Positions 15,966 through 25,210 of a stretch of DNA of 64,000 bases are shown here, piece by piece. This DNA is from Deltaproteobacteria bacterium (GTDB taxonomy: Bacteria > Myxococcota_A > Polyangia > Polyangiales > Polyangiaceae). The notes under the pieces are model-generated. The model was not told the origin of the DNA, searched no databases, and saw only the letters and a list, made by a program, of their open reading frames with translations. Each line of letters starts with the position of its first letter. Within the stretch, counting starts at the first letter, position 1. The stretch spans positions 1 to 64,000 of the forward strand of contig JACRCQ010000079.1 of NCBI GenBank assembly GCA_016218915.1, written 5' to 3'. The position numbers were made by a program, and so were the translations under genes.

Positions 15966-17342
15966 TCACTGCCCCATCGATGCGCGGCAGGTCTTTTCGT
16001 ACAGGTTCCGGAAGATGTTGTTCGGATCCGTGATCGCCTTGACCTTGTCGAAGTTCGGGCGGTTGAAGATCTGCCAGAACTCCTCTTCGGGATAGTAGTT
16101 GTACGAGATCAGCGTCTTGATCCCGTGCAGCTCCTGCAGCTTGGTCTCCATCAGCCGGTAGTAGTTCGTGTCGCCCTTCTGCCTCATCCCGTAGATGGCG
16201 ATGTCCACCATCAGCTCGTCGTCGAAGCCCTTCCAGAAGCCGTCCGCGAGCCACTCGTAGTCGTGGACACGGCGGTAGGGGACGCACCAGAGCGGGAAGT
16301 GGCCGAAGTCCTTCTCGTACCAGAGCAGGAACTCCTTGAGCCTCGAGAAGGGCAGGAACGTGTCCACGGTCACGTCCGGCCGCTCGTCGTTCAGCAGCAG
16401 CCAGCGCGCCTTCTCTGCGATGCGCAGGATCTCCGAGGAACCGAGGAACTTGCCGAGCAGCAGCCGCCCCAGGAACGACTTGGGGTGCACGTTGGTGACC
16501 CCCTGGTCGTAGCGGAAGAAGTAGTGCGGTGTCTCGAAGTAGTCCTCGCTGCGCTTTGCAGTGCTCTGGTAGTAGACCTTCAGCCAGTCGTAGCGATTCG
16601 TGTACGGCGCCTCGTCCACGAAGTCCCCAACGCACAAGGTCAGCTGGGTGTTCGAGTGGATGATTCCATCCATGAACTCGACGTCCTTGCGCTCGTAGTG
16701 GGACCGGATCGACTCCAGATAGCTGTCGATCGAGGTGTGCTTCTCGTGGGTGATGTGCACGTAGCGCTTGGCCGGAATCAGACGGAAAACCAGCCGTGAC
16801 AGGATGCCCACGGTCCCGAACGACCCGTGCATCATCTGGAAGATCAGCGCATGGTCGTTGCCCGGCGTACAGGTGAGCACGTCGCCGCTGGCCGTGATGA
16901 TCTCGTATTCCAGGCAGGTGTCGTGGAATCCACCATGTTGGAAGGACATCGACTCGATCGAGCATCCAGCCACGGCGCCGCCGATCGTGATCGTCTTGAG
17001 CTCAGGAACCACGATGGGAACGAGGCCGACGGCCAGGGTCTTGTCGACGAGCTTGCAGAAGGGGACGCCCGGCTCTGCGATGCAGATGCGGCGATCCACG
17101 TCGATCTCGATCACCTCGTCGAAGTCGAGCAGGTTGACCTTCTCGTCGGTGTGCTTCTTGTCGTGGACCTTCGGTACCTGGTGGGACACGACGCGCTTCT
17201 GGCGGGAGAGGGGTGCAGTGCTGCGCCGGTTGCGAAGCTGGTCAGCGACCCGCGCCACCTTGCGCGCGTGCTTCTCATCCTGCCGGATGCCTTCGGGAGT
17301 GTAGGGGCGAATCGGCTTTTCCGCTGAAGATGTCTTGTCCAT
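15966..17342 (-). CDS. FAD-binding oxidoreductase, DHCR24/DWF1 (delta24-sterol reductase)-like
   Basis: A 458-residue protein with a vanillyl-alcohol-oxidase (PCMH) type FAD domain at about 60-215. The segment GLVPIVVPELKTITIGGAV, then GIES-like CSIESMSFQHG and GSFGTVGILSRLVFRLIPAK, strongly resembles the FAD domain of eukaryotic 24-dehydrocholesterol reductase (VLPEL..LTVGG, GIES...G, GTLGFL, IIPAK). DHCR24 reduces the delta24 double bond of sterol side chains. Bacterial homologues exist, but their substrates are mostly unknown, so a sterol role is not established here. The C-terminal part (YNYYPEEEFWQIFNRPNFDKVK...DPNNIFRNLYEKTC) is the usual closing cap. It lies eight bases after the stop of the giant CoA-activase-like gene and is surely cotranscribed with it. 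Confidence 0.85.
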   Translation of the reverse strand: MDKTSSAEKPIRPYTPEGIRQDEKHARKVARVADQLRNRRSTAPLSRQKRVVSHQVPKVHDKKHTDEKVNLLDFDEVIEIDVDRRICIAEPGVPFCKLVDKTLAVGLVPIVVPELKTITIGGAVAGCSIESMSFQHGGFHDTCLEYEIITASGDVLTCTPGNDHALIFQMMHGSFGTVGILSRLVFRLIPAKRYVHITHEKHTSIDSYLESIRSHYERKDVEFMDGIIHSNTQLTLCVGDFVDEAPYTNRYDWLKVYYQSTAKRSEDYFETPHYFFRYDQGVTNVHPKSFLGRLLLGKFLGSSEILRIAEKARWLLLNDERPDVTVDTFLPFSRLKEFLLWYEKDFGHFPLWCVPYRRVHDYEWLADGFWKGFDDELMVDIAIYGMRQKGDTNYYRLMETKLQELHGIKTLISYNYYPEEEFWQIFNRPNFDKVKAITDPNNIFRNLYEKTCRASMGQ

Positions 17343-17350
17343 GGGATCTT

Positions 17351-20300
17351 TCAGGAGTTGCGGCCAGCGAGCTTGCCCAGCCCGACGCGTCCGGCCAGCT
17401 CGCGCCAGAGCATCCTGCTCTGCGGCGACCGCGAGACTTCGAATCGCAGCACGTTGTGCGCGAAGACCTCGATGCGCGAGATGATGTTCGGCGGATAGGG
17501 CTGGCCGTCGTTCTCCAGCGCCAGCACGGGGTAGTCACGAGCCTTGGCCCAGGGGGCGTACACGCCCTCGATGAGACGGCCTGGGAGGCATCCGAACGGC
17601 GCGATGATGGCGACTCCCGAGTAGCCTTCGGCCATGGCCGCTGCACCCACGGCGGGCGATACCGTGGCTTCGCTCTCCATCTCGGGATGGACGAACTCCT
17701 TCTGCCCTTCGCCGATGATCCTGTCCATGTCGTGGGGAACGTGGGGGATCAGACCGGTAGGTTGCAGCGCCGCAGCGATCTTGTCCTCCACGATCTGCTT
17801 CCAGATCTTCTCGACCAGGTACACTGCCTCGTCCTTGAGCCCGCCGTCGCGAAGCGTGCGCATCCAGCCAGCGCGCTTCCGACGCCCCACGAGGATGAAC
17901 TTGCGCGCGAAGTCCGTGTAGTGGAACCACTCCGTTACCCCGGTGACCTTGGGATAGATCCCCTTGGCGATCAGCGCCTCGCAGATCTCGTCGACCGAGA
18001 AGTTGTCGCGTCGCACGTAGATCTCGCCGACGATCAGCACCTTGGGGAGATCGTCGATGCGGCCCTTTTTCGGGATGCATTCGAGACGGGTCGCGGCGCG
18101 CTTGAGCTCCCGGTCCAGCTCCTTGTTCCCCGCAAGGTACGCGCTCATCACGTCCTGCCAGATGGACGCGAAGGTCGCCATGGCACGCTCGGGGTCTTTC
18201 GCCAGCAGACGAAGCGAGGTGCGCACGTCGGTGAAGTAGTCACCGAGCACGAGCGCGCGCCACATGTCCTGGTTGAAGGTCGGTCCCAGCTCCCGATAGG
18301 AGTTCTCGGAGTTGGCGACGAGCAGAACCACGTTCTCCCAGCCCATCTCCTCGAACAGGCGGTCGAAGAATACGTGGTACTGTCCTGTCCTGCAGGGGCC
18401 CAGCGTGGAGGGGACGAACACCAGGTAGATGTCGTCGCCGGACGTGGGCGTGTGCTCCTTGAAGAACTTCAGGATCGAGCCGAGCACGAGCAACGCAGGA
18501 ATGCACTCCTTGCCCGAAGCCACGTTGCGCGCAAGCTGCGTGCTGTGGACGTCCGGCAGCGGCAGGTGCGTCGAGACGATCCCCTGCCTTCGGGCTCCCA
18601 CGTCCACAGCCTCGGTGGACAGGTCCCCCATGGACGGCCAGACCATGTGGACTCGCGGATCGCGGATATCGAAGCGCTTGCCGGTCTTTCGATCGACGAT
18701 GTCGCAGTACTCCTCTTTGAGCGCCACGTAGTAGCGTCGCTCAAAGGGCTTGTCCGGGGCGGGCTGGACGTGCTTGCGGTAGCTCTCGACGATGTCGAGG
18801 AAGGCCTCGACCCGGGTATCGAGCCCGGCGTCCGCGGTGTGGGAGTCGATCTCCAGCACCAGATAGGGCTTCTGCCCCATGAGCCAGCGGACGTAGTGCA
18901 GAAGGAACGAGTCGGGCGCGCAGGAGAAGTTGGATACCCAGGTCAGGTACAGGTTGTCGACCTTCTTGACCTGCTGCACCGCCTTCATGTTCTGCTGGCC
19001 GTAGTACCAGTAGTTGTTCGGCGGGATCTCGGCGTCGTCCTCGTAGATCATGTCGAACGGGATCAGCGTCACGCCCTGGGAAGTGATCTTCCTCGGAATC
19101 CCCATGTTCGCATCGCGCGTGAACGCGTTGTACGGACGTCCCAGCAGCGCGATGAACACGCGGTCCGGATTGTCCCTGACCTCCTTGAGGACCTTGCGCC
19201 CGAGCTCCCGGTAGGCCGCAACGAACCGCTGGTACTGCTGGATGCCCACATCGTAGGCGTGGCTCCCTTCCGCACGCGTGAGCCCGAGCTGCTCGGCCAC
19301 GTCCTCGAACGCGGGACGGCTCACCTCGAAGCTGTCGCTCAGCGACAGGAGCGGACGCAGGATCTGGTCGTCGCGCAGCCCGAACGCCTGACGGGCAAAG
19401 TAGGGGAGGCCCTGGGTCAGCGGGCACACGCACGCATGCACGTTCTCGGTGCTCGGCATGTCGCGGAAGTGGGGAAGGAACACGAAGTCCACGCCGCGAT
19501 CGAGCACGTCCTGGATGGCGCCATGGGCGATCTCGGTCGGGAAGCAGTAGTTGCTCTCCTGCTTGGCAACGCCTTCCGGCGCGATGCGCGAGGAGGTCTC
19601 GACCTTGACCCCGAGCGTGTGGAAGAACCAGGAGTAGAAGGGCCACAGCGAGTGGACCGTGAATGCCATCGGGATTCCCACGACCCGGGACGTCCTCGGT
19701 CGCAGCGAATCCGCCGGAGGTGCGAACTCCTCGAACAGCATGCGACGACGCTCTTGCGTGTAGTCGACCGCATCGTCGGACCGGATCGCCCTCTTCTTTC
19801 GCTGGTTGGTGTACAGCGAGCAACGTCCGCCGAACGGGTAGCGCCGCTCGCCCACCTCCAGCCTGCGGATCGTGCACAGGTTTTCGCACGACTTGCAGGT
19901 GAACTCATTGCCGTAGCCGATCTGCTTGTCGATCAGGGCGTCGATGTCGAACTCGCCTGCCTCGATCAGCCCTTCGTCCTGCTTCTGGAGCACCAGGCGC
20001 GCCACGCCGAAGCATCCCATCAGCTCCGGATCCGGCGGCACGGTGATCGACCGTCCGGTCATCTGGGCAAAGGCGAGGGGAACGGCAGGATTCTTCGCCA
20101 CGCCCCCCTGCAGCACGATGTGCTGTCCGATCGCCCGGTTGCCGACCACGCGATTGAGGTAGTTGGCGACGATGGAGAAGACGAGACCTGCGACGATGTC
20201 CTCGCGCGGGGCTCCTTGCTGGATCGCCTTGCGAATGTCGGAGTTGATGAAGGCTGAGCAATGCTCGCCGAACTTCAGCGGGGCTTGGGCCTTGACCGCG

Positions 20301-21673
20301 ATGGGCCCGATCTGCTGCGCGGTGTCGATGCTCAGATCCCCTGCGGCCGATTCCTCGAGGAACGAGCCGGTCCCGGCCGAGCACGCTTCGTTCATCGCGT
20401 AGTCGACCGGAACGCCATTGTTGATGAGCACGTACTTGGCGTCCTGTCCGCCGATCTCGAAGATCGTGTCGACGTCCTTCTGGAAGTAGGTCGTGCCGAC
20501 CGTGTGGGCGATGATCTCGTTGTAGACGCCGATGGTCTCGAGGAAGACGCCGAGAAGCTCCCGTGAGGAGCCGGTGGTCGCTGCCAGACGGATCTTCGGC
20601 CTCTGCGTGCCAAGCTGCTTCCGAACCTCCCGAAGGCACTGCTTGAGCGCGGCGACCGGATCGCCGTGCGTCCGGCCATAGTGCTCTGCAACGATCTCCA
20701 GGGTCTTGGCGTTGACCAGCGCGACCTTGGTCGTGGTGGAGCCGCCGTCCACGCCGAGCACGTACTCGGCGTCAGGATCGTAGGGAGCGCGTCGCGACGG
20801 CGCATTCACCACGCGATCGGCGGATTCGGTCAGCGGCGCGTAGGTCTTGAAGATCAATCCTGCGCCGGCTCGTACCAGGTCCGCGATGGGCGGCAGGTCC
20901 TTGCCCTGGGTCCGGGCCAGGTGCGCAGCGCCAAAGGCCTCGAAGTAGGGCGCCTGCTCAGGCACCACGAAGTCGATCTCAGGATTGCCCTTGCGGATGA
21001 AGTCGACGAGGTGTCGATTGCGCGTGACGCCTCCGATGACAACGACCTGCCCGCTGGACAGCTTCGCCTTGGTGAGGAACTCGGCGACCTTGTCGGCCAT
21101 CACCTTGCTCAGCGACAGCGCGACGTCGGCCTTGGTGGCTTCCCCCTTGTTCAGCCGGTGCGTGCAGTCGGACTTCATGAACACCGAGCATCGGGCCGAG
21201 ATCGGGTGGACGTGCGCGCCGTCGCAGATCTCGTTGATGTCCTCGAGCTTGAGGTTCATCCGCCCGAGCTGCTGGCGGAGGAACTCCCCGGTGCCGGACG
21301 CGCACTTGTTGCCTGCGTAGGTGTTGACGATGCGACCGCGGCTGTTGAGGTCGTAGACCACCAGGTCCTCGCCTCCCATGGAGACGACGGCGCGGGGGCG
21401 AAGCTTGAGCGCTTCCAGCCCTGCCTCGATGGTGACCGCAGCGATCACGTCGGGCAGCGCAATTCGATGACGCCCTTCGGTTCCGGTCACCAGGCCGCGG
21501 ACGTCCGAGCTTGATTCGAGGCCGAGGCGCTCGAACAGGCGCGCCAGCGTCCCCACGAGGTTGCCTTCGTGCGGGAGCATCGCTTGCTGCGCACCCTCGT
21601 CCGGGGAGTCGGACAGCAGGCAGAGCTTCAGGGACGTCGATCCGATGTCGATTCCGAGTGTCTTGTGAGTCAT
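17351..21673 (-). CDS. Giant 2-hydroxyacyl-CoA dehydratase activase-like protein (two BadF/HgdC ATPase domains plus DUF2229)
   Basis: A 1440-residue protein. It begins with an ASKHA ATPase domain (LGIDIGSTSLKL at about 5-16) and carries a second one at about 303-580 (LGVDGGSTTTKVAL). In HgdC-type activases each subunit gives two Cys to a shared [4Fe-4S] cluster. Both pairs are present here: NKCASGTGEF (about 120) and ARCSVF (about 159) in copy 1, NEACSAGTGSF (about 426) and EHCSAF (about 469) in copy 2. A C-x2-C-x3-C motif plus GGRCSLY follows at about 589-625. From about 660 come DUF2229 and dehydratase-D-like regions with further Cys (NYCFPTEI, CVCPL, NFSCAPDSF, GPCRTGQ). Family knowledge says activases hydrolyse ATP to inject a low-potential electron; the acceptor of this long form is unknown. 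ATG 21673 is preferred; an in-frame ATG at 21697 is possible. Confidence 0.9.
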   Translation of the reverse strand: MTHKTLGIDIGSTSLKLCLLSDSPDEGAQQAMLPHEGNLVGTLARLFERLGLESSSDVRGLVTGTEGRHRIALPDVIAAVTIEAGLEALKLRPRAVVSMGGEDLVVYDLNSRGRIVNTYAGNKCASGTGEFLRQQLGRMNLKLEDINEICDGAHVHPISARCSVFMKSDCTHRLNKGEATKADVALSLSKVMADKVAEFLTKAKLSSGQVVVIGGVTRNRHLVDFIRKGNPEIDFVVPEQAPYFEAFGAAHLARTQGKDLPPIADLVRAGAGLIFKTYAPLTESADRVVNAPSRRAPYDPDAEYVLGVDGGSTTTKVALVNAKTLEIVAEHYGRTHGDPVAALKQCLREVRKQLGTQRPKIRLAATTGSSRELLGVFLETIGVYNEIIAHTVGTTYFQKDVDTIFEIGGQDAKYVLINNGVPVDYAMNEACSAGTGSFLEESAAGDLSIDTAQQIGPIAVKAQAPLKFGEHCSAFINSDIRKAIQQGAPREDIVAGLVFSIVANYLNRVVGNRAIGQHIVLQGGVAKNPAVPLAFAQMTGRSITVPPDPELMGCFGVARLVLQKQDEGLIEAGEFDIDALIDKQIGYGNEFTCKSCENLCTIRRLEVGERRYPFGGRCSLYTNQRKKRAIRSDDAVDYTQERRRMLFEEFAPPADSLRPRTSRVVGIPMAFTVHSLWPFYSWFFHTLGVKVETSSRIAPEGVAKQESNYCFPTEIAHGAIQDVLDRGVDFVFLPHFRDMPSTENVHACVCPLTQGLPYFARQAFGLRDDQILRPLLSLSDSFEVSRPAFEDVAEQLGLTRAEGSHAYDVGIQQYQRFVAAYRELGRKVLKEVRDNPDRVFIALLGRPYNAFTRDANMGIPRKITSQGVTLIPFDMIYEDDAEIPPNNYWYYGQQNMKAVQQVKKVDNLYLTWVSNFSCAPDSFLLHYVRWLMGQKPYLVLEIDSHTADAGLDTRVEAFLDIVESYRKHVQPAPDKPFERRYYVALKEEYCDIVDRKTGKRFDIRDPRVHMVWPSMGDLSTEAVDVGARRQGIVSTHLPLPDVHSTQLARNVASGKECIPALLVLGSILKFFKEHTPTSGDDIYLVFVPSTLGPCRTGQYHVFFDRLFEEMGWENVVLLVANSENSYRELGPTFNQDMWRALVLGDYFTDVRTSLRLLAKDPERAMATFASIWQDVMSAYLAGNKELDRELKRAATRLECIPKKGRIDDLPKVLIVGEIYVRRDNFSVDEICEALIAKGIYPKVTGVTEWFHYTDFARKFILVGRRKRAGWMRTLRDGGLKDEAVYLVEKIWKQIVEDKIAAALQPTGLIPHVPHDMDRIIGEGQKEFVHPEMESEATVSPAVGAAAMAEGYSGVAIIAPFGCLPGRLIEGVYAPWAKARDYPVLALENDGQPYPPNIISRIEVFAHNVLRFEVSRSPQSRMLWRELAGRVGLGKLAGRNS

Positions 21674-21851
21674 GGCTTGGGTCGAGCGGGGGGCCATGGC
21701 GGCGTGCGCCTTCCCCGCGGCTGCGCACCGCGTAGCCCAACGTCACCCTCGCGGCAATCCCGTAGGGTCGCATCGGCGCGCGTTGTCGCGCGACAGCATG
21801 CGATCCAATGCGACGACACCGGCGGCGCGTTGCTGTGACCTGTTGGACCGC

Positions 21852-22229
21852 TCAGTTCTGCTCGGTGACCGTGATCGGCACCTGGACTGCGCCCCTGGAG
21901 ACGGTTGCTGCGTAGAGCGTGCCCTTGCCCGCCTTGATGCCAACGATGAAGTACTCGTTGCTTCCCGTGCCTTTCTGGGCGGTGCAAGAATCGGTCTGGC
22001 AGGCGAGCTCCATGGTGTCCTCCACCTCCTTGCCCTCGATGATCGGCTTGACCACGACCGCAACGCCGATGCCGACAGGGAGCGTGACGCCGGCCCCGGC
22101 AACGGTGACAGACAGGGGAGGCTTATTTTCGGCGACGAGGTCCACTCTCTCCAATCCCGGCTCGCTGTCGCACCCGATCGTCAGCAAGCCCACAATCCCC
22201 AACAACACGCTGGAAATGGCTGTTTTCAT
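21852..22229 (-). CDS. Small lipoprotein, distal gene of a two-gene operon
   Basis: A 125-residue predicted lipoprotein; the signal peptide ends in LLTIGC. The mature part is mainly beta-rich (PLSVTVAGAGVTLPVGIGVAVVVKP..., GTLYAATVSRGAVQVPITVTEQ) with one likely disulfide pair (CQTDSC). GGGGAG just upstream of ATG 22229 fixes the start. It begins two bases after the stop of the 247-residue lipoprotein, so the two are translationally close and probably work together. No family was recognised. Confidence 0.75.
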   Translation of the reverse strand: MKTAISSVLLGIVGLLTIGCDSEPGLERVDLVAENKPPLSVTVAGAGVTLPVGIGVAVVVKPIIEGKEVEDTMELACQTDSCTAQKGTGSNEYFIVGIKAGKGTLYAATVSRGAVQVPITVTEQN

Positions 22230-22231
22230 GA

Positions 22232-22975
22232 TCAGCTCCCCACCTTGACTTTGACGTCGACCGTGAGACCACCCAACGCTGCCTTCAATGTCGCGTCGCC
22301 GGGTTTGAGCTCCACCGTGATGATGTTCTGGCCCGCGTCCGTGGTGATCCTGGCAACCGCCTCGTTGCTCGTGGTCCATTGGCACGGCAGCGCCCCTGCG
22401 AGCAGCTTGCGATCCTTGGTCATCGGAACCACGCGGAACATCTGCGTGACAGGTGTGCTGGGAGTCGAGCCGGTGATCGTCACGTCGATCCCGGGCGCAG
22501 TCACCTTTCCCTTGAAGTCCGCGCCTCCGCCGCCGGTCGGAGCGCTCTGCGCCACCTCGAGGTGATCGAGGGGCTCGACCTTGGCGTGGATCAGGTCAGA
22601 GACCCTGGTTCCGCCGGCTGATTCCATTCCAAGCAGCGCGACCCAACCGACCTTCTTCGCGATCAAGTACTTGGGGACGGTCTCCGAGTCGAGCATGTCT
22701 GGGACCGCGCTCATGACCGCGGACGGGTCTTGGGCATCGTTGACCTTGAATGACGAGCTGAAAGTTGCTCCGAGTGCGATGGGCGGGAAGTTGGTGGCTG
22801 GATCCACGAGCGCCAGGTCGGAGTTGTCATTGCACTGGGCATCGGCTCCGGTTCCGCAGACGTAGGTGAAGGTGCCGCGTCCCAGCTCGCCGGCCTGGGA
22901 GGCAGACGCGTCCTTGGACTTGTCACACCCTGAGAGCGCGGCAATAGCCGCAGCGACAACGATGATACGTTTCAC
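22232..22975 (-). CDS. Lipoprotein with C-terminal Ig-like (Big-2-type) domain
   Basis: A 247-residue predicted lipoprotein starting at GTG 22975, supported by GAGGAGGG a few bases upstream and by the n-region KRIIVVAAAIAALSGC, with lipidation at that Cys. Residues about 20-150 are of unknown fold, with one Cys pair (VCGTGADAQC). The last 60 residues (CQWTTSNEAVARITTDAGQN, then VELKPGDATLKAALGG) look like a bacterial Ig-like group 2 domain. It is the first gene of a two-gene operon with the 125-residue lipoprotein. The role is probably extracellular or outer-membrane binding; nothing more specific is visible. Confidence 0.78.
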   Translation of the reverse strand: MKRIIVVAAAIAALSGCDKSKDASASQAGELGRGTFTYVCGTGADAQCNDNSDLALVDPATNFPPIALGATFSSSFKVNDAQDPSAVMSAVPDMLDSETVPKYLIAKKVGWVALLGMESAGGTRVSDLIHAKVEPLDHLEVAQSAPTGGGGADFKGKVTAPGIDVTITGSTPSTPVTQMFRVVPMTKDRKLLAGALPCQWTTSNEAVARITTDAGQNIITVELKPGDATLKAALGGLTVDVKVKVGS

Positions 22976-23111
22976 TGGACCCTCCTCGGTTCGACTCGAA
23001 CGAATTCTACGCCTCGGCAGCGACTGCTGACGCAGTCGTGAGGCTTCAGCCCAGGCAGCGACTTGCAAGACAAGGGCCACCGATTGACACGCCCCTGTCC
23101 CGCCAGTCATC

Positions 23112-24161
23112 ATGGATGATCGCATGAGCTGCCTGCCAAACACCCAGCGCACTGCCTCGAACCAGGGACTCCTGGTGGTTGTCTGCTGGGTCATCGCAGC
23201 CTGCGCCGCAGCATCGTGCTCGCTCAACAGCCGAGGGGACCTGCCTTCCGAAGTCGCAGCGGGCGGCGAGGCTGGCCACGATGCGAGCGCTGGGGCTGGC
23301 GGCAGCCCGGCTGGAGGCAGCGCAGGCATGGGAGGCGTCGCAGCAAAAGGGGGAAGCGCCGGGACCGCAGGAACCTCGTCCGGAGGCCACGGCGGCACGC
23401 TCGCAAGCGATGCATCAGGAGCTGGCGGCACAGCAACAGGGGGCTCCTCTGGCAGTGGCGGCGCGTCGGGTTCGTCTGCCGCCGCGGGTACAGGAGGAAG
23501 TCCAGCCGTTTGCGGCGACGGCACTGCGAGTCCTGGAGAGGCGTGCGACGACGGCTACCAGGACGCCTGCGGGTCGTGCAATGCGGACTGCACAGGTCCT
23601 GGAACGCAGTCGGTATGCGGCGACAAGTTCGTGTGTCCAGAGACCGAGAAGTGCGACGAGGGTCCGGCCAACGGTTGCGGCGTGCGCAACAACACGTGCA
23701 CCGGCCCAGGCGGGCCTTGCAGCGCGGCCTGTGCAGGTGGAGCACCTGCTCAGACCTTCCAGGGCGGCATGGTCGGCTGCAAGGGGATGGTGACGTTTCC
23801 CGACCGCGCATCGCTGTGCGCAGCAGGGTCGGTCGTTTGCACATCGGAGCAGTGGGTGAGCCACTACAACGGCGTGACACCGACGTATGACTACTGGACC
23901 AGCGACGGCCCGCTCTACTACGTGGGCTACATCGTGGGCGGCACGGACCTCCAATGCGCAGCATCGAACAACGTCCTGGTGCAGCCCACGGACAAGTGTC
24001 CGGGGGACCGGCCCATGCGGGTCTGCACTCCGTCAGGCAACGACGCGGCCGGGAACACCTGTGATTGGACCGGATGCGGCTGGTTGGACTACACGAAGAA
24101 TCACTGGTTCGGCGGATGCAACTTCGACTACACCGCAGGTGCGCTCTGCTGCCTTCCCTGA
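23112..24161 (+). CDS. Gly-rich, Cys-rich lipoprotein with myxobacterial Cys repeats
   Basis: A 349-residue predicted lipoprotein (hydrophobic segment GLLVVVCWVIAACAAASC). ATG 23112 is used; ATG 23124 is an equally possible start. Residues about 45-130 are a Gly/Ala/Ser/Thr linker. A Cys-rich block (CGDGTASPGEACDDGYQDAC, CGDKFVCPETEKCDEG) matches the DUF4215-type repeat often found in myxobacterial surface proteins. The last 130 residues form a distinct Cys-containing domain with many aromatic residues (EQWVSHYNG, DYWTSDGPLYYVGY, GCGWLDYTKNHWFGGC). Function unknown. It is transcribed divergently from the Ig-like lipoprotein and convergently with the OYE gene. Confidence 0.78.
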   Translation: MDDRMSCLPNTQRTASNQGLLVVVCWVIAACAAASCSLNSRGDLPSEVAAGGEAGHDASAGAGGSPAGGSAGMGGVAAKGGSAGTAGTSSGGHGGTLASDASGAGGTATGGSSGSGGASGSSAAAGTGGSPAVCGDGTASPGEACDDGYQDACGSCNADCTGPGTQSVCGDKFVCPETEKCDEGPANGCGVRNNTCTGPGGPCSAACAGGAPAQTFQGGMVGCKGMVTFPDRASLCAAGSVVCTSEQWVSHYNGVTPTYDYWTSDGPLYYVGYIVGGTDLQCAASNNVLVQPTDKCPGDRPMRVCTPSGNDAAGNTCDWTGCGWLDYTKNHWFGGCNFDYTAGALCCLP

Positions 24162-24176
24162 CGACGACCGCGTGGA

Positions 24177-25154
24177 CTATTGTAGACTCAGTGCCCTTGC
24201 TGCCCAGTCTGGATCTGCCATCAAGCGTCTTCCCACTGCCACAAGGTCGACGACGCCGCGTGCGACGGCATCGCGAGCCGCAGCCGGGTCGGTCACGCCT
24301 CCGACGCCGACCACCGGGATGCTCACGCCGGCTTTGACGATCGAAGCCTGCGGGAAGAAGTAGCCTTGCCGATCGGAGAGTCGAGCTGGGCGTGAGCCGC
24401 AAAGCCCTCCGGAGATGCTCAGGATGTCGACCCCTGCCTCCTGCAACCAACGCCCGAGCTGCGCGGCATCCTCTGGAACGAGGCCGCCATCCTGGCCGTC
24501 GTCTGCACCCAGACGGAAGCCGATCAGGAACTGCGCACTGGCGTGCCTGCGCGCTGCTGCGACGACCTCGAGCGCGAGCCGGCCGCGCGCCTGCAGCGCC
24601 CCGCCGTAGGCGTCCGTGCGATGGTTGGTGAGGGGCGAGAAGAACGAGGAAAGCAGGAAGCCATGGGCGCCGTGGATCTCGACGCCCGCGAATCCCGCAG
24701 CGAGAGCCCGTCGCGTTGCGGCTTCAAAGAGCGACGGCATGCGGCCGATGTACTCCTCGGTCATCGGCTCAGCGGGAGTCGACTCGCCAGGCAGCGGCAC
24801 CGGGCTTGGCCCCAGCTTGCGACCCGTGCTCGTGCGCGGGCCGGCAAACGAGATCTGCGCGATCGGAACCGCATTGCACGAGCGAATCACGTCGGCGATT
24901 CGGGCCAGGCCGGCGATGGCCTCGTCGCGATCGATCCCGATCTGCTTTGCGGAGAAGCGCCCATCGGGATGCACGAAGCAGTGCTCCACGACCACGGTTC
25001 CAACGCCGCCCGCAGCGATCTTGCGGTACGCCTCGACATTGTCGTCGGTGACGGCGCCGTCGGCGGTCGCCAGGTCGCGCGCCACCGGAGGGAACCAGAG
25101 GCGATTGGGGAGGGTGATCGAGCGGACGGGCAGGGGATCTCGCAGGGAAGCCAT
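24177..25154 (-). CDS. Old Yellow Enzyme-type NADH:flavin oxidoreductase
   Basis: A 325-residue FMN-dependent TIM-barrel enzyme of the OYE/YqjM group, which reduces activated C=C bonds with NAD(P)H. Visible signatures: LPNRLWFPPVA near the N-terminus, AQISFAGPR in the third strand, GVEIHGAHGFLLSSFFSP with the HGAH substrate-anchoring region, TNHRTDAYGG, and the phosphate-binding end VVGVGGVTDPAAARDAV...DLVAVGRRLMADPDW. It is somewhat shorter than the 340-370 residues usual for the family. ATG 25154 fits the conserved N-terminus; open frame upstream to 25340 has no family match. It ends 15 bases from the convergent lipoprotein. Confidence 0.9.
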   Translation of the reverse strand: MASLRDPLPVRSITLPNRLWFPPVARDLATADGAVTDDNVEAYRKIAAGGVGTVVVEHCFVHPDGRFSAKQIGIDRDEAIAGLARIADVIRSCNAVPIAQISFAGPRTSTGRKLGPSPVPLPGESTPAEPMTEEYIGRMPSLFEAATRRALAAGFAGVEIHGAHGFLLSSFFSPLTNHRTDAYGGALQARGRLALEVVAAARRHASAQFLIGFRLGADDGQDGGLVPEDAAQLGRWLQEAGVDILSISGGLCGSRPARLSDRQGYFFPQASIVKAGVSIPVVGVGGVTDPAAARDAVARGVVDLVAVGRRLMADPDWAARALSLQ

Positions 25155-25210
25155 GGTAGGGGCATGGTTATCACGCCCGCCCGGGGATGGGTATCCGGGT
25201 TGGACGCTTC

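Noticed and set aside
17213..20257. A 1014-codon open frame antisense to the giant activase-like gene
   Set aside because: It mirrors the G/C-biased codons of the opposite strand, is rich in Arg/His/Val/Asp without domain patterns, and the sense gene has unmistakable ATPase and Fe-S motifs.
23084..23112. TTGACA at 23084-23089 as a -35 box for the lipoprotein at 23112
   Set aside because: The matching -10 position (TCATCA) is poor and would coincide with the start codon.
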